DNA of 64,000 nt from Synechocystis sp. PCC 6714 (lineage in GTDB: Bacteria; Cyanobacteriota; Cyanobacteriia; Cyanobacteriales; Microcystaceae), in the NCBI RefSeq assembly GCF_000478825.2, contig NZ_CP007542.1:2480001-2544000 (forward strand). The letters are read 5' to 3'. Every line of letters begins with the position of its first letter. Position 1 is the first letter of the stretch. Below are positions 1 through 10,652 of this stretch, piece by piece. The translations under genes were made by a program, and so were the position numbers. Below the pieces are notes generated by a model. That model ran no database searches. It saw only the letters and a program-made list of their open reading frames with translations, and was not told the origin of the DNA.

Positions 1-354
1 GGCAACGGTTAAACGACGACCCCGACGGGTACGGGCATTAGTTCTAGTCCGTTGTCCCCGCACAGGCAAGCCCTGACGATGACGACGCCCACGATAGGTG
101 CCGATATCCCCAAGGCGTTTAATATTCATGGCCTCCCAGCGACGGAGATCCCCTTCGATCTCATAATTTTCGTCGATGTAGGTTCTTAATTTGAGCGCAT
201 CTTCATCACTGAGATCCTTAACTCTGACATCGGGATTAACCCCGGTGGCGTCCAGAATTTCATGGGAGCGCGACAGACCAATACCATACAGATAAGTGAG
301 GGCGATTTCCACACGCTTATCCCGAGGCAGGTCAACACCAGCTATGCGTGCCAC
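1..354 (-). CDS. rpsM: 30S ribosomal protein S13 (3' end cut by window edge)
   Basis: S13 sits in the head of the small subunit and contacts the P-site tRNA and S19. The product begins [10 protein letters not shown] from a GTG start at 354 and reads in frame to base 1, giving 118 residues. The arginine-rich C-terminal part ([15 protein letters not shown]) is present, and roughly 8 to 10 C-terminal residues lie outside the window. It follows rpmJ after 82 nt on the same strand, the usual infA-rpmJ-rpsM order that opens the alpha operon. Identification is secure; only the end is missing. Confidence 0.96.
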   Translation of the reverse strand, partial: MARIAGVDLPRDKRVEIALTYLYGIGLSRSHEILDATGVNPDVRVKDLSDEDALKLRTYIDENYEIEGDLRRWEAMNIKRLGDIGTYRGRRHRQGLPVRGQRTRTNARTRRGRRLTVA

Positions 355-436
355 GTTGATTTTCCTCTAAATAAGTTCAATAAATTTATGGAGTAGGGTT
401 TAAGACAAACCGGGATGGTAACCACTGGGAGAACTG

Positions 437-553
437 CTAACCTTGACGCTGTTTATGCTTGGGGTTAGCGGAACAGATGACCATCACACGACCGCGCCGA
501 CGAATAACGCGGCACTTATCACACATTTTCTTAACGGAAGCTCTAACTTTCAT
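437..553 (-). CDS. rpmJ: 50S ribosomal protein L36
   Basis: A 38-residue zinc-ribbon ribosomal protein. The translation begins [14 protein letters not shown] and ends HKQRQG. Cys11, Cys14, Cys27 and His33 form the C3H zinc site, so this is the zinc-binding (C+) form. The start is ATG at 553 and the stop is TAG. It lies between infA and rpsM as in most bacteria and plastids. Confidence 0.97.
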   Translation of the reverse strand: MKVRASVKKMCDKCRVIRRRGRVMVICSANPKHKQRQG

Positions 554-689
554 GCCTGATTTTCTTTGGCAACACTGCAAGCTCTTAATTATAACAAGTT
601 ATCGCGGCGATGTCATGGCAAACCTGAGATTAACTTTTCCCAAATCAAGAATTGTTAACCCTGGGTCAGCGCCACCGTCAAATTAATGA

Positions 690-917
690 TTACTTTTTAT
701 TTTTAAGGCGATAGGTAATGCGGCCTTTGGTGAGATCGTAGGGAGTTAATTCCACCTTGACCCGATCGCCGGGGAGAATTTTGATGTAATTGCGGCGAAT
801 TTTGCCGGAGATGTGGGCTAGAACATTAAATCCATTGTCGAGATCTACCCTAAACATGGCATTGGGCAATGATTCCATCACCGTGCCCTCCATCTCAATT
901 AAATCTTGTTTAGACAA
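690..917 (-). CDS. infA: translation initiation factor IF-1
   Basis: IF-1 occupies the A site during initiation and works with IF-2 and IF-3. The 75-residue S1-like OB fold shows [16 protein letters not shown], the [14 protein letters not shown] core and the [12 protein letters not shown] end typical of bacterial and plastid IF-1. The reading frame starts at TTG (915-917). A full AGGAGG lies about 11 nt upstream, and no in-frame ATG precedes Met9, so TTG is the likely start. It sits 116 nt after adk and 136 nt before rpmJ. Confidence 0.95.
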   Translation of the reverse strand: MSKQDLIEMEGTVMESLPNAMFRVDLDNGFNVLAHISGKIRRNYIKILPGDRVKVELTPYDLTKGRITYRLKNKK

Positions 918-1033
918 GCGGTTAATAACCTCCTAAAAATAAAACAGAACAGACAGGAAAAAAGTGCCGTTTTTCATCATAACAAATCTAGGTTGATCCA
1001 TTGTCCAACCTATGCTTATCTTGACATTTTTGC

Positions 1034-1591
1034 TCAGGGCTTGACTAGTTTTTGCAGAGTTGCGCTGATAACTTCCACCGCTTGGTCTCCATCGAGAGAA
1101 TAGAGTTTGCCCTGTTCTTGGAAGTAGGCGATTAATGGGGTAGTTTGTTCGGTGTATACCAAAAGCCGGTGGCGGATAGTGGCCTCATTGTCATCGGCCC
1201 GCCCCCGGGCCAATAGCCGCTCAACAATTACTTCATCGGGCACTTTTAAATTAATCACCCAATGGGTGCGGTGCCCAATATTTACCAATAATTCGTCCAA
1301 AAAAATCGCCTGGTTGACGTTGCGGGGAAAGCCGTCCAAAATCCAACCATTTTTCGTATCGCTGTAACCTAACCGTTCTTCAATTAGGCCCAGGATTAGT
1401 TGATCGGGCACCAATTCTCCCCTGTCCATATAGCCCTTGGCCTGATTCCCTAACTCCGTACCATCGGCGATCGCCTGACGGAGCATATCCCCGGTGGAAA
1501 TGTGGGGAATGGCCAGAGTCTCCGCCAAACCCACCGCCTGGGTACCTTTACCAGAGCCGGGGGCCCCCAGAAAAATTAAACCTTTAGCCAT
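1034..1591 (-). CDS. adk: adenylate kinase
   Basis: Catalyses ATP + AMP = 2 ADP. The P-loop GAPGSGKGTQ is near the N terminus, followed by the AMP-binding STGDMLRQ region and DGFPRN. The lid is short and lacks the four-Cys zinc site. At 185 residues this is a short-type enzyme. I chose ATG 1591 (MAKGLIFLG); an ATG two codons upstream and an alternative start at 1615 are also open. The secY-adk-infA order is the standard spc/alpha arrangement. Cyanobacteria often carry more than one adk, so this may be one of several. Confidence 0.95.
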   Translation of the reverse strand: MAKGLIFLGAPGSGKGTQAVGLAETLAIPHISTGDMLRQAIADGTELGNQAKGYMDRGELVPDQLILGLIEERLGYSDTKNGWILDGFPRNVNQAIFLDELLVNIGHRTHWVINLKVPDEVIVERLLARGRADDNEATIRHRLLVYTEQTTPLIAYFQEQGKLYSLDGDQAVEVISATLQKLVKP

Positions 1592-1723
1592 AGCCATAAT
1601 CCGTAAAAACTCCAAAAATTAATCAAAAAAAGACGGTCAAGGAAACAGCTTTGTAAGCTTTCCCTAACCGCAGTGTTTAATAAGACTGATTGATGCAACT
1701 CTGCCCGTAAAAAATAGGGGCCA

Positions 1724-3052
1724 TTAGGGTTGTTTAATCATTCCTTCATAGCGTTGGGAAATAACATAGGTTTGGATCTGCTTTGCCGTGTCAATGGCTA
1801 CCCCCACCAAAATCAGCAGGGATGTGGCCCCCAAACCTTGGAAAGTGGTCACCCCGGTGGCCTGTTCCACAAAGATAGGCAGAGTGGCCACAAAGCTGAG
1901 GAAAATTGCCCCCAGAAAAGTGAGACGATTGAGCACCCCTTCCAGATATTGCTCTGTTTTTTTGCCGGGACGAATGCCAGGAATACTAGAGCCCATCTTT
2001 TTCAAGTTTTTCGATACGTCCTCCGGATTAACAATCAGGCTGGCGTAGAAATAACTAAAAAAGAAGATCATCAGGGAATAAACCACTGTGTAGATCCAAG
2101 TGCCAGGACGCAGGGCATTGGAAATTTGGATTAAGATTTCCCCAAATCCCCCCAATCCCTCATTGCCCGTGGCAAATCCTGCCAAGGAAGAGGGCAAAAT
2201 CAGCACTGCGGAGGCAAAAATGATCGGCATTACCCCCCCTTGGTTCAAGCGCAGGGGTAGATAACTGGTGCGTTCCCGATAGAGCTTTTTCCCCACCTGA
2301 CGACGGGCGGAAATAATCGGAATCCGACGGGTACCTTCCTGAACAAAAACAATCCCCACAATCATGACGAGGAAAACTAGCATCAACAGCACCACCGCTG
2401 TGATGGACTGTCTGCCCCCCGATTGGGCATATTCTATGGTTTGGCCGAGGGTTTGGGGCAGAGTGGCCACAATGTTGACGAAAATCAACAGGGAAGCGCC
2501 GTTGCCAATACCTCGTTCTGTGATCAACTCGGAAATCCACATTACAAACATGGAGCCGGCGGTGATGGCCAAAACCGTTTGAAAAATAAATAGGGGACCA
2601 TAATCATTGGCGTAGGGCCGCAGTAAACCAACAGTTAGACCCAAGCCCTGGATAATGCACCAACCAAAGGCGATGTAACGGCTGTATTGGGAAATTTTCC
2701 GCCGTCCTGCCTCCCCTTCATTTTTTTGTAAATCTTCCAGCGCCGGAATTGCCGCCGTCAGCAACTGCATGATGATGGAAGCATTGATGTAGGGCAGAAT
2801 CCCCAGGGCGAAAATACCCACGGTGGATAGACCACCCCCAGTAAAAATATTTAAAAAGCCAATAACAGAGTTATCGTTGATGGCCTGACTAAAAGCCTGG
2901 CGATCAATGTCCGGAACCGGGATAAAAATTCCCACTCGGACTAGAATTAGTAGCCCAATAGTAATAAGCAGCCGACCACGAAGGCCAGCCGCTTGGGCCA
3001 TCTGCAGGAAGGTTTCCTGGGCAGAGGGGGCTTTATCTCGACTTACGACCAT
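1724..3052 (-). CDS. secY: preprotein translocase subunit SecY
   Basis: The pore subunit of the SecYEG channel; in cyanobacteria it serves plasma and thylakoid membranes. The protein has 442 residues with about ten hydrophobic segments, the plug region near GFLNIFTGGGLSTVGIFALGI, and the cytoplasmic C5 loop with PGIRPGKKTEQYL. Full length, ATG start (MVVSRDKAPS). It lies between rplO and adk as in the spc operon. Confidence 0.97.
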   Translation of the reverse strand: MVVSRDKAPSAQETFLQMAQAAGLRGRLLITIGLLILVRVGIFIPVPDIDRQAFSQAINDNSVIGFLNIFTGGGLSTVGIFALGILPYINASIIMQLLTAAIPALEDLQKNEGEAGRRKISQYSRYIAFGWCIIQGLGLTVGLLRPYANDYGPLFIFQTVLAITAGSMFVMWISELITERGIGNGASLLIFVNIVATLPQTLGQTIEYAQSGGRQSITAVVLLMLVFLVMIVGIVFVQEGTRRIPIISARRQVGKKLYRERTSYLPLRLNQGGVMPIIFASAVLILPSSLAGFATGNEGLGGFGEILIQISNALRPGTWIYTVVYSLMIFFFSYFYASLIVNPEDVSKNLKKMGSSIPGIRPGKKTEQYLEGVLNRLTFLGAIFLSFVATLPIFVEQATGVTTFQGLGATSLLILVGVAIDTAKQIQTYVISQRYEGMIKQP

Positions 3053-3153
3053 TTATTTATACCTGAGTAAAAGTGCGAGGGATGAAGCAAAACGATGAAT
3101 TAACCTATTATCTCCTTCTCCCAGGCCATGGGGAAGGATTTTGGTTGCCATTG

Positions 3154-3597
3154 TTAAGCCTGAGCCACCACACTGCCGCCGGCCGCTTCAATTTTGGCTT
3201 GGGCTGCCTTGGTACAGGGGGCATGGACGGTCAGGGCGACGGCTAATTCTCCGTTGCCCAAAACTTTCAAGGGGCCGTCATTGCTGGTGACAATGCCCGC
3301 TTCCATTAGGCTTTCCAGGGTGACCACTGTGTTGGGAGCTAAGCCGGCTAGCTTACCAACGTTGACCACCGTAAAATGCTTCGGATTATAGAGGGGAAAA
3401 TGCTTTAACTTAGGCAGACGACGGTAGAGGGGCATTTGCCCCCCTTCAAAGCCTGCTTTAGTGCCGGTGCCGGAACGGGATTTTTGTCCCCGCATACCAA
3501 AACCACAGCTAGCGCCTTGCCCTGCCGCAATACCCCGACCAACACGGCGACGGCGTTTCTTCGCACCGTCTTTGGGAGAGAGTTCGCTCAAATTCAT
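3154..3597 (-). CDS. rplO: 50S ribosomal protein L15
   Basis: A late-assembly large-subunit protein. The 147 residues start [22 protein letters not shown], followed by the glycine/arginine-rich extension with [15 protein letters not shown] and a globular C-terminal domain. It is directly after rpsE; no rpmD (L30) gene lies between them, as usual in cyanobacteria. ATG start at 3597. Confidence 0.97.
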   Translation of the reverse strand: MNLSELSPKDGAKKRRRRVGRGIAAGQGASCGFGMRGQKSRSGTGTKAGFEGGQMPLYRRLPKLKHFPLYNPKHFTVVNVGKLAGLAPNTVVTLESLMEAGIVTSNDGPLKVLGNGELAVALTVHAPCTKAAQAKIEAAGGSVVAQA

Positions 3598-3664
3598 GGC
3601 TAATGTCTAAAAAATTAAGTTCACAGGATGAAATGGGAGCCCAAAAACTTAGGGCTTGGGAGTT

Positions 3665-4186
3665 TTAAGTGTAAAGATGCTCGACGGAAACTCCCCGTTC
3701 TTCCGCTACTTCCGAAAAAGTACGCAAAGTTTCCAGGGCATTGATGGCGGCCCGGGCATTGTTGAGGGGGTTATTGGAGCCAAGTTGTTTGGCCAAAATA
3801 TTCTTAACCCCGGCTAGTTCAAGCACTGTACGGACAGCACCACCGGCAATTACCCCAGTACCGGGAGCGGCGGGACGAACCACCACTTTGGCTCCTCCGG
3901 ATACCCCATTGGTGATGTGGGTAATGGAGTTGGATTTAGTTAAGGGCACTTCAATCAGTTGTTTTTTGCCATCGGCCACCCCTTTACGGACGGCACCGAT
4001 TACGTCTCCAGCTTTACCTACCCCCACGCCGACCTGACCGGTTTCGTTACCGACTACCACGATCGCCCGGAAGCTAAGTTTCTTACCGCCTTTGACCACT
4101 TTACTGACCCGACGGATTTGAATAACCCGTTCTTGCCAGTTGGTGTCTTCTTTTTTTTCTCGGCTGGTTTTACGACGCTTTGCCAT
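3665..4186 (-). CDS. rpsE: 30S ribosomal protein S5
   Basis: S5 contributes to decoding accuracy and lines the mRNA entry path. The 173 residues contain the double-stranded-RNA-binding-like N domain ([30 protein letters not shown]) and the C-terminal S5 fold ([22 protein letters not shown]). Full length with ATG start. It lies 39 nt after rplR. Confidence 0.97.
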   Translation of the reverse strand: MAKRRKTSREKKEDTNWQERVIQIRRVSKVVKGGKKLSFRAIVVVGNETGQVGVGVGKAGDVIGAVRKGVADGKKQLIEVPLTKSNSITHITNGVSGGAKVVVRPAAPGTGVIAGGAVRTVLELAGVKNILAKQLGSNNPLNNARAAINALETLRTFSEVAEERGVSVEHLYT

Positions 4187-4225
4187 AGTAATTTCCTTGG
4201 ATGTTAATGGGTTTGGTTAACGTTG

Positions 4226-4588
4226 TTAGAAATTGAGACCGGCTTCCCTGGCCGCCTCCGCCAGAGCTTTTACCCGTCCGTGATACAACTTACCACCCCG
4301 GTCAAAAACTACCTGGTTAATGCCCTTGGCGATCGCCCGTTGGGCCACCAGTTTACCCACTTCCGCCGAGGCTTCCTGGGTGGCGGTGGAGCTGAGGGAC
4401 TTTTTCAGATCTGGATCGAGGGTGGAGGCCGCTGCTAGGGTGTGCTGGGCCACATCATCGATGACCTGGGCATAGATATGGTCATTGGACCGAAAAACCG
4501 CCAAACGTGGCCGTTCGCTGGTACCGGATAAATGGCGACGCAGACGACGGTGACGACGTTGGGTAGCAGATTTACGAGTGCTTTTCAT
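4226..4588 (-). CDS. rplR: 50S ribosomal protein L18
   Basis: A 5S rRNA-binding protein of the central protuberance. The 120 residues have the basic N terminus ([20 protein letters not shown]) and the [24 protein letters not shown] core. ATG start, only 3 nt after the rplF stop, so translation is probably coupled. Confidence 0.97.
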   Translation of the reverse strand: MKSTRKSATQRRHRRLRRHLSGTSERPRLAVFRSNDHIYAQVIDDVAQHTLAAASTLDPDLKKSLSSTATQEASAEVGKLVAQRAIAKGINQVVFDRGGKLYHGRVKALAEAAREAGLNF

Positions 4589-4591
4589 AGT

Positions 4592-5131
4592 TTATTTCTT
4601 CCCTGTCTTACCAGCTTTACGACGGACATATTCACCTTGGTAGCGGATACCCTTACCTTTGTAGGGTTCTGGAGGCCGCACAGCCCGGATTTTGGCCGCT
4701 GTATCACCCAAGAGTTCCTTGTCAATACCAGAGACAATCACCTGGGTGTTATTTTCAACTTTGACTTCAATGCCCTGGGGCATAGTCATTTCCACCGGCT
4801 TACTGTAGCCGACGTTGAGGGTTAATTTATTGCCCTGGGCTTGGGCCCGATAGCCCACTCCTTGGATTTCCAGACGACGTTCAAAACCCTGGGCTACCCC
4901 ATCCACCATATTGGCGACGAGGGTGCGGACCAGGCCGTGGCGTTCCCGGGCTGTGCGGGACTCATCCTGGCGGGTGACTGTGATGGTTTCCCCTTCCTGG
5001 GCCACAATTACCTTTTCTGGTAACTGTCTTTCCAAAGACCCCTTAGGGCCTTTAACACTCAGGTGGCTGCCTTGGATATCTACGCTAACCTTCGCAGGGA
5101 GGGAAATGGGGCGTTTTCCGATACGGGACAT
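4592..5131 (-). CDS. rplF: 50S ribosomal protein L6
   Basis: L6 lies near the GTPase-associated centre and the sarcin-ricin loop. The 179 residues start [15 protein letters not shown] and hold two L6 repeats, with the conserved end [13 protein letters not shown]. Full length with ATG start. In order between rpsH and rplR. Confidence 0.97.
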   Translation of the reverse strand: MSRIGKRPISLPAKVSVDIQGSHLSVKGPKGSLERQLPEKVIVAQEGETITVTRQDESRTARERHGLVRTLVANMVDGVAQGFERRLEIQGVGYRAQAQGNKLTLNVGYSKPVEMTMPQGIEVKVENNTQVIVSGIDKELLGDTAAKIRAVRPPEPYKGKGIRYQGEYVRRKAGKTGKK

Positions 5132-5191
5132 AGGATTAATTCTGTAAAGTTAAGTTTAATTTAGTAATTCAACAGTAGTCTTCGACCAGGA

Positions 5192-5593
5192 CTACCAAAT
5201 GTAACAAAGGATTTCGCCGCCAATACCCTGACGACGGGCTTCCCGGTCGGTCATAATGCCGTGGGAAGTGGAAACGATGGCAATGCCGATGCCCCCCAAT
5301 ACCCGGGGAATTTTTTTGGAGGGGGAGTAAACCCGCAAACCAGGCTTACTGACCCGTTGGAGGGTGTTAATCAAAGGCTGACGGGTTTTGCCTTTGTACT
5401 TGAGGGTGAGCACTAACATTTTGTTAATGCCTTCGCCGGTTTCAGCGTAGTCCTCAATGAACCCTTCACTCTTGAGCACTTTGGCAATGCTCAGGGTCAT
5501 TTTGGTGGTGGGCACCTGGGTAGTGCTATGTCTCACCGCACAGGCATTGCGGATGCGGGTGAGCATGTCGGAAATTGTGTCTGTTGAAGCCAT
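5192..5593 (-). CDS. rpsH: 30S ribosomal protein S8
   Basis: S8 binds helix 21 of 16S rRNA and in enterobacteria represses its own operon. The 133 residues show [18 protein letters not shown] at the N terminus and the diagnostic [20 protein letters not shown] near the C terminus. It directly follows rplE; rpsN (S14), which lies between them in E. coli, is absent, as is usual in cyanobacteria. Confidence 0.97.
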   Translation of the reverse strand: MASTDTISDMLTRIRNACAVRHSTTQVPTTKMTLSIAKVLKSEGFIEDYAETGEGINKMLVLTLKYKGKTRQPLINTLQRVSKPGLRVYSPSKKIPRVLGGIGIAIVSTSHGIMTDREARRQGIGGEILCYIW

Positions 5594-5684
5594 TATTCCT
5601 GCTGGTAGATTCTCCTAAAGGATGATGATTCAGGTGGATTGATGGAGACTTAGCCCTGACCAATCACCCTGAGCCGCGACTAAA

Positions 5685-6227
5685 TTAACTTCTAAAGGGC
5701 ATGCCCAAGGCTTTGAGCAATGCACGACCTTCTTCGTCGGTTTGGGCGCTGGTGATGATGGAAACGTCCATACCCCGGATTTGATCGATGGTGTCGTAGT
5801 CAATTTCGGGGAAAATTAATTGTTCGCGAATACCCAAGCTATAGTTACCCCGGCCATCAAAGCTGTTGGGACTAATGCCTCGGAAGTCCCGAATGCGGGG
5901 TAGAGCCAAGTTAATTAAACGATCCAAAAAGGCATACATGCGCTCGGAGCGGAGGGTAACCATTACCCCGACTGGCATACCTTCCCGGATTTTAAAACCG
6001 GCGATCGCCTTGCGGGCCCTTGTCACCACCGGTTTTTGCCCCGTAATGGTGGCCAATTCGGCCAAGGAAGACTCCAAAGCCTTGGCATTTTGGGAAGCTT
6101 CCCCCAGTCCTCGGTTAACCGTTACCTTAATTAACTTGGGTACTTGGTGAATATTTTTATAACCAAACTCCTCCTGTAACTTAGGAAGAATAGTTTGTTG
6201 GTAAAGGGTCTTGAGTCGTTGAGTCAT
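5685..6227 (-). CDS. rplE: 50S ribosomal protein L5
   Basis: A 5S rRNA-binding protein that contacts the P-site tRNA. The 180 residues from ATG 6227 start [17 protein letters not shown] and include [11 protein letters not shown] and the conserved [20 protein letters not shown]. The frame stays open a further 20 codons upstream, but those residues (rich in S, T and P) do not match L5, so the internal ATG is preferred. Confidence 0.96.
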   Translation of the reverse strand: MTQRLKTLYQQTILPKLQEEFGYKNIHQVPKLIKVTVNRGLGEASQNAKALESSLAELATITGQKPVVTRARKAIAGFKIREGMPVGVMVTLRSERMYAFLDRLINLALPRIRDFRGISPNSFDGRGNYSLGIREQLIFPEIDYDTIDQIRGMDVSIITSAQTDEEGRALLKALGMPFRS

Positions 6228-6333
6228 GGTATTTACAAGGTCTCTGGGCTTGGTCAGAGAGTAGATAGAAGAAGGGAACTCGAGCACATCGGGTTAAGGA
6301 CTAAGATTGCCTGGGTTACAGAGGTGCGAGTCG

Positions 6334-6681
6334 TTAGTCGATGATTTCGCCTGTTTTTTTCAGCATCCGCACTTTACGGCCATCGTCGGTGACGGTGTAG
6401 CAAATGCGACTGGCAATTTTTTCCTTGGTGGAATAGAGCATTACTTTAGAGCTATGGATGGGAGCTTCATAACTACTAATTTGCCCAGATTCCCCTTCCT
6501 GGCGAGGTTTAACATGTTTGGTGCGGATATTTACCCCTTTGACCACCACCTGACTTTGGCTAGGAATGGTACGCAGGACTTCTCCCACTTTGCCCTTATC
6601 CTTGCCGGAAATTACTTGGATGGTGTCACCTTTTTTGACGTGCATCTTCACCCGGCGGGGAGCTTGTTTGGTTTTAGTCAT
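6334..6681 (-). CDS. rplX: 50S ribosomal protein L24
   Basis: An assembly-initiator protein bound to the 5' end of 23S rRNA. The 115 residues contain the KOW motif ([21 protein letters not shown]). ATG start at 6681. It abuts the rplN stop codon with no intervening base, which indicates coupled translation. Confidence 0.97.
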   Translation of the reverse strand: MTKTKQAPRRVKMHVKKGDTIQVISGKDKGKVGEVLRTIPSQSQVVVKGVNIRTKHVKPRQEGESGQISSYEAPIHSSKVMLYSTKEKIASRICYTVTDDGRKVRMLKKTGEIID

Positions 6682-7050
6682 CTAGAGTACCTCCGGAGCC
6701 AAAGAAACAATTTTGGTAAAGTTTTTGTCCCGTAGTTCCCGGGCCACGGGGCCAAACACCCTGGTACCCCGGGGATTACCCTCGGCGTTGATAATCACAG
6801 CGGCATTGTCATCAAAGCGGATACTCATACCACTAGCCCGGCGTAGGGGCTGTTTGGTTCTGACAATCACTGCTCGCACCACGTCGGACTTTTTAATGGG
6901 CATATTGGGAAGAGCATCTTTCACCACGGCAATAATTTGGTCGCCAATGCCACCATAGGTGCAGTTGCCCGTGCCCAGAACCCGCAGACACATGAGCTTA
7001 CGAGCCCCACTGTTGTCCGCGACGTTGAGATAGGTTTGTTGTTGAATCAC
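6682..7050 (-). CDS. rplN: 50S ribosomal protein L14
   Basis: A subunit-interface protein. The 122 residues start [26 protein letters not shown], the standard L14 signature, and end [12 protein letters not shown]. The start codon is GTG (7048-7050). Neighbours are rpsQ (23 nt upstream) and rplX (0 nt downstream). Confidence 0.97.
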   Translation of the reverse strand: MIQQQTYLNVADNSGARKLMCLRVLGTGNCTYGGIGDQIIAVVKDALPNMPIKKSDVVRAVIVRTKQPLRRASGMSIRFDDNAAVIINAEGNPRGTRVFGPVARELRDKNFTKIVSLAPEVL

Positions 7051-7073
7051 GGCGTTTTCCTAAAAAAATCGGA

Positions 7074-7319
7074 CTAGGATGAATGGCTCATAATGTTGAT
7101 TACTTGCCAGCGTTTGGTTTTACTCAGAGGGCGGGTTTCTTGGATACGAACCTTGTCCCCTTCTTGACACTGGTTTTCTTCGTCGTGAGCTTTGAACTTC
7201 TTGGTTTTGACGACAATCTTGCCGTACTTGGGGTGGGGAGAACGGCTTTCCACAGCAACAACCACGGTTTTATCCATTTTGTTACTGACCACAATGCCCA
7301 CACGTTCTTTGATCGCCAT
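7074..7319 (-). CDS. rpsQ: 30S ribosomal protein S17
   Basis: A primary 16S rRNA-binding protein. The 81 residues from ATG 7319 ([21 protein letters not shown]) match the S17 OB fold. An upstream start at 7355 would overlap rpmC and adds residues unlike S17, so I use 7319, which leaves a 7-nt gap to rpmC. Confidence 0.96.
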
Positions 7320-7326
7320 GGTGTTT

Positions 7327-7548
7327 CTATGCCTCCTCAGAAGGACTATTCTCAATTTGTCGTTCCCTTTCCACCGTCAATAGTTGGGCTAAGCGGTGGC
7401 GGGCATGTTTAAATTCATGGGGATTTTCGGGACGACGGGTGGCCTGTTGGAACCGAAGTTGGAATAATCTTTGCTTGGTAGCCAGAATTTCAGTGGCCAA
7501 TTCTTCGTCGCCGAGTTTCCTTGCGTCCGCAATGTTGGGAAGAGCCAT
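7327..7548 (-). CDS. rpmC: 50S ribosomal protein L29
   Basis: A small helical protein at the tunnel exit. The 73 residues include [31 protein letters not shown], the usual two-helix L29 pattern. ATG start at 7548, only 2 nt after the rplP stop. Confidence 0.96.
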
Positions 7549-7550
7549 GG

Positions 7551-7970
7551 TTAAATGTAATCCTCCTGACGGGTAATAAATTTAGTCTTAATGGGCAATT
7601 TCTGGGCGGCGAGGCGCATGGCTTCCCGAGCCACTTCCTCTGATACTCCAGCCAGTTCAAACATGACGCGGCCGGGCTTAACCACCGCTACCCAATATTC
7701 TGGGGAGCCCTTACCAGAACCCATCCGGGTTTCAGCGGGTCGCATGGTGACAGGTTTGTCGGGAAAAATACGAATCCAGATTTTCCCACCCCGCCGGATA
7801 TAACGGGTCATGGCTCGACGGGCGGCTTCGATTTGCCGGGAGGTAATCCAACAGGGCTCGGTGGCCTGGAGGGCGAAATCACCGAAGTTGAGGGTGCTGC
7901 CCCGCTCCGCTAGACCCCGCATCCTACCCCGTTGCTGTTTACGGAATTTTGTTCTTCTAGGACTTAACAT
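7551..7970 (-). CDS. rplP: 50S ribosomal protein L16
   Basis: Needed for A-site tRNA positioning near the peptidyl transferase centre. The 139 residues begin [19 protein letters not shown] and contain [17 protein letters not shown] and [19 protein letters not shown], both diagnostic. Full length with ATG start. In order between rpsC and rpmC. Confidence 0.97.
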   Translation of the reverse strand: MLSPRRTKFRKQQRGRMRGLAERGSTLNFGDFALQATEPCWITSRQIEAARRAMTRYIRRGGKIWIRIFPDKPVTMRPAETRMGSGKGSPEYWVAVVKPGRVMFELAGVSEEVAREAMRLAAQKLPIKTKFITRQEDYI

Positions 7971-8022
7971 AGTGCGTTAACGAATAGGCGTTAATGAATG
8001 GCGATCGCCAAAGGGATGGCGC

Positions 8023-8745
8023 TTAACCGTCCTGGGAACGGTCATCGAACTGTTGTCGACGGGATTTACGACGGGGTTGGCTGGGGGGAGCAACGATGGT
8101 GGCTTCCTGTCCAGGGATAACTTCCCCTTTAAAAATCCAGACTTTAATACCTAAAATGCCGTAGGTGGTCAGAGCAGTGCGGTAGGCGTAATCAATATCC
8201 GCCCGCAGAGTGTGGAGAGGCACCCGGCCTTCCCGTACCCATTCCGTCCGGGCAATTTCTGCCCCGTTGAGACGACCGCTAACCTGAATTTTGATGCCTT
8301 TAACTTCGGCCCGTTCCGCCCGTTGTAGGGCTTGGCGCACGACGCGCCGGAAGGAAACCCGACGTTCTAACTGTTGACCGATGTACTCGGCCATTAGAGC
8401 AGCATCAGCATCGGCATTGGGTACTTCGATAACATTGACTCGAATCTGGCGGGCTGAACCCAGCAGTTTCTGTAAACCTTCCCGTAGTTGTTCGATACCA
8501 GAGCCTCCCCGACCCACCACAACCCCAGGGCGAGCGGTGTGGATGCCCAACTCAATCTGTTCAGCTTTACGCTCAATGCGGATATCGGAAATACCGGCAT
8601 TGTTGAGGGTCTTCTCAATATATTGGCGAATTTTATGGTCTTCCTGTAAAAGCTCCGGGTAGCGCTTGGGATCGGCATACCAACAGGATTTGTGGTCTTT
8701 GGTAATACCGAGGCGGAAGCCAACTGGATGTATTTTTTGTCCCAT
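8023..8745 (-). CDS. rpsC: 30S ribosomal protein S3
   Basis: Forms part of the mRNA entry channel and its helicase site. The 240 residues start [20 protein letters not shown]; a KH domain ([17 protein letters not shown]) is followed by the S3 C-terminal domain ([23 protein letters not shown]) and a basic tail. Full length with ATG start. Confidence 0.97.
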   Translation of the reverse strand: MGQKIHPVGFRLGITKDHKSCWYADPKRYPELLQEDHKIRQYIEKTLNNAGISDIRIERKAEQIELGIHTARPGVVVGRGGSGIEQLREGLQKLLGSARQIRVNVIEVPNADADAALMAEYIGQQLERRVSFRRVVRQALQRAERAEVKGIKIQVSGRLNGAEIARTEWVREGRVPLHTLRADIDYAYRTALTTYGILGIKVWIFKGEVIPGQEATIVAPPSQPRRKSRRQQFDDRSQDG

Positions 8746-8774
8746 GTTTTGTATGCGTGACGTGAACAGCGGTG

Positions 8775-9140
8775 TTAGTTATCTGCCAAGGCCGGGGCAA
8801 CGGCGACAGTAATATGGCAAGTGGGCTTGCGAATTTGGTAGGCACGGCCCTGGGCCCTGGGGCGAAAACGCCGCAAACTGGGGCCTCCATCGGCAAAGGC
8901 CTGGCTAACAACTAGATCCGCGGGTTCCAAACCTTCGTTATGCTCAGCGTTGGCCACAGCGGAACGCAGTACTTTGAGCACTGGTTCGCAGGCTTTATAG
9001 GGCATAAATTCCAGAATTATCAGAGCTTCCCGATAGGAGCGCCCCCGGATTTGATCCAGCACCCGGCGCACTTTTAGGGGAGACATCCGCACGTAACGGG
9101 CGATCGCCTTGACCTCGGCCGTCGTATCAAGTTTTCTCAT
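8775..9140 (-). CDS. rplV: 50S ribosomal protein L22
   Basis: L22 lines the exit tunnel with its extended hairpin. The 121 residues include [23 protein letters not shown] and the hairpin tip region [27 protein letters not shown] start. Spacing is 15 nt to rpsS and 29 nt to rpsC. Confidence 0.97.
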   Translation of the reverse strand: MRKLDTTAEVKAIARYVRMSPLKVRRVLDQIRGRSYREALIILEFMPYKACEPVLKVLRSAVANAEHNEGLEPADLVVSQAFADGGPSLRRFRPRAQGRAYQIRKPTCHITVAVAPALADN

Positions 9141-9155
9141 ACTGCTTACCTCTGG

Positions 9156-9434
9156 TTACTTACGCGCTTTTTTGTCGCTTTTAGAATGACTGCGGAAGGT
9201 GCGAGTCGGCGCAAATTCCCCCAACTTGTGGCCGACCATTTGCTCGGAAACAAATACAGGCACATGTTGACGACCGTTATGGACGGCGATGGTATGACCC
9301 ACCATTTGGGGAAGAATAGTCGAAGCCCGGGACCAGGTTTTAACCACCTGCTTATCTCCCTTGTCATTGAGTTTGTCAATTTTGCGGAGCAGGGAAGCAG
9401 CCACAAAAGGACCTTTTTTCAGTGAACGACCCAT
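9156..9434 (-). CDS. rpsS: 30S ribosomal protein S19
   Basis: Pairs with S13 in the subunit head. The 92 residues start [19 protein letters not shown] and contain [35 protein letters not shown], the standard S19 signature. ATG start at 9434. Confidence 0.97.
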   Translation of the reverse strand: MGRSLKKGPFVAASLLRKIDKLNDKGDKQVVKTWSRASTILPQMVGHTIAVHNGRQHVPVFVSEQMVGHKLGEFAPTRTFRSHSKSDKKARK

Positions 9435-9466
9435 AGTTCAGTTCCAACGAATAAAAATAAAAATAG

Positions 9467-10297
9467 TTATTTGGTACGACGGCGGACAATCAGAGCGCTA
9501 CTGCGTTTCTTTTTGTTGCGAGTCTTAGCACCCAAAGCCGGTTTACCCCAGGGAGACACAGGACCGGAACGACCGATGGGAGCCCGGCCCTCACCACCAC
9601 CATGGGGGTGATCACAGGGGTTCATCACACTACCCCGGACATGGGGACGGCGACCTAAGTGACGCTTACGACCGGCCTTTCCTAGTTTGAGGTTACGAAA
9701 TTCGGCGTTGCTAACTCGACCCAGGGTAGCTACACACTCTTTACGAACCATACGTACTTCCTTGGAAGGCAGTTTAATGGTCACGTAGTCTCCTTCTTTG
9801 GCCACCACCTGGGCGAAAGCTCCGGCAGAACGCACCATTTGGCCGCCCCGACCTGCTACTAATTCCACGTTGTGTACTTCACTACCAAGGGGAATACGGC
9901 TCAGGGGTAAGGTGTTGCCAATTTCAAAGGGGGCTTCTTCCCCAGCGATGACGGTCATGCCCACCTGTAGTCCAGCGGGGGCAAGAATATAACGCTTTTC
10001 CCCATCGGTGTAGAACAACAGGGCGATGCGGGCGTTGCGGTTGGGATCGTATTCAATCGCCGCCACCCGGGCCGGAATGTTTTGCTTGTTGCGTTTGAAG
10101 TCGATAATCCGGTAAAGACGCTTGTGGCCTCCCCCCCGGTGACGACTGGTGATCACCCCCCGGTTGTTACGACCTTTTTGGTCATGGCGGTTAGTGGTTA
10201 ATGACTTCTCCGGCTTACTCTTGGTAATTTCAGTGAAATCGGAGACACTTGCCTGCCGAGTTCCTGGGGTCATTGGCCGATAATTACGAATACCCAT
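9467..10297 (-). CDS. rplB: 50S ribosomal protein L2
   Basis: Required for subunit association and peptidyl transferase activity. The 276 residues contain [18 protein letters not shown], the SH3-like core and the conserved [19 protein letters not shown] loop that carries the key histidine. Full length with ATG start. Confidence 0.98.
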   Translation of the reverse strand: MGIRNYRPMTPGTRQASVSDFTEITKSKPEKSLTTNRHDQKGRNNRGVITSRHRGGGHKRLYRIIDFKRNKQNIPARVAAIEYDPNRNARIALLFYTDGEKRYILAPAGLQVGMTVIAGEEAPFEIGNTLPLSRIPLGSEVHNVELVAGRGGQMVRSAGAFAQVVAKEGDYVTIKLPSKEVRMVRKECVATLGRVSNAEFRNLKLGKAGRKRHLGRRPHVRGSVMNPCDHPHGGGEGRAPIGRSGPVSPWGKPALGAKTRNKKKRSSALIVRRRTK

Positions 10298-10346
10298 GGG
10301 TTTAGATAACAGTTAATTCAGTATTCAGTGGTGGTCTAAACGTGGC

Positions 10347-10652
10347 TTACACGTCAGGGAAGAGTTGGATGCTGTCCCCTTCCTTGAGGGTGACAACGGC
10401 CCGTTTTACCTGGGCTTTAAAACCCATGAAACGACCAACCCGTTTTTGTTTACGGGGCATGCGGGCAGTGTTTACCCCCGTTACTTTGACGTCAAACAGC
10501 AGTTCGATCGCCGCCTTGATTTCCGGTTTGGTGGCTTCGGGGCGCACGTCAAAGACATATTTGTTGTCTTCGAGTTGTAATGTGGCCTTTTCCGTCACAA
10601 TCGGTTTAATAATTAAGTCCGCCAAACGACGCTGATCAATTACCTTACTCAC
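10347..10652 (-). CDS. rplW: 50S ribosomal protein L23
   Basis: The docking site for trigger factor and SRP at the tunnel exit. I take the GTG at 10652, which has AGGAGG about 7 nt upstream; it gives 101 residues ([23 protein letters not shown]), the normal L23 length. Longer upstream readings only add out-of-family residues from within rplD. The start overlaps the rplD stop by 8 nt. Confidence 0.95.
   Translation of the reverse strand: MSKVIDQRRLADLIIKPIVTEKATLQLEDNKYVFDVRPEATKPEIKAAIELLFDVKVTGVNTARMPRKQKRVGRFMGFKAQVKRAVVTLKEGDSIQLFPDV

Noticed and set aside
1730-2134. Long open frames on the plus strand opposite secY
   Set aside because: Shadow frames opposite a conserved gene, with no family similarity. 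The same holds for the other long antisense frames opposite the ribosomal genes, crhR and crtO.
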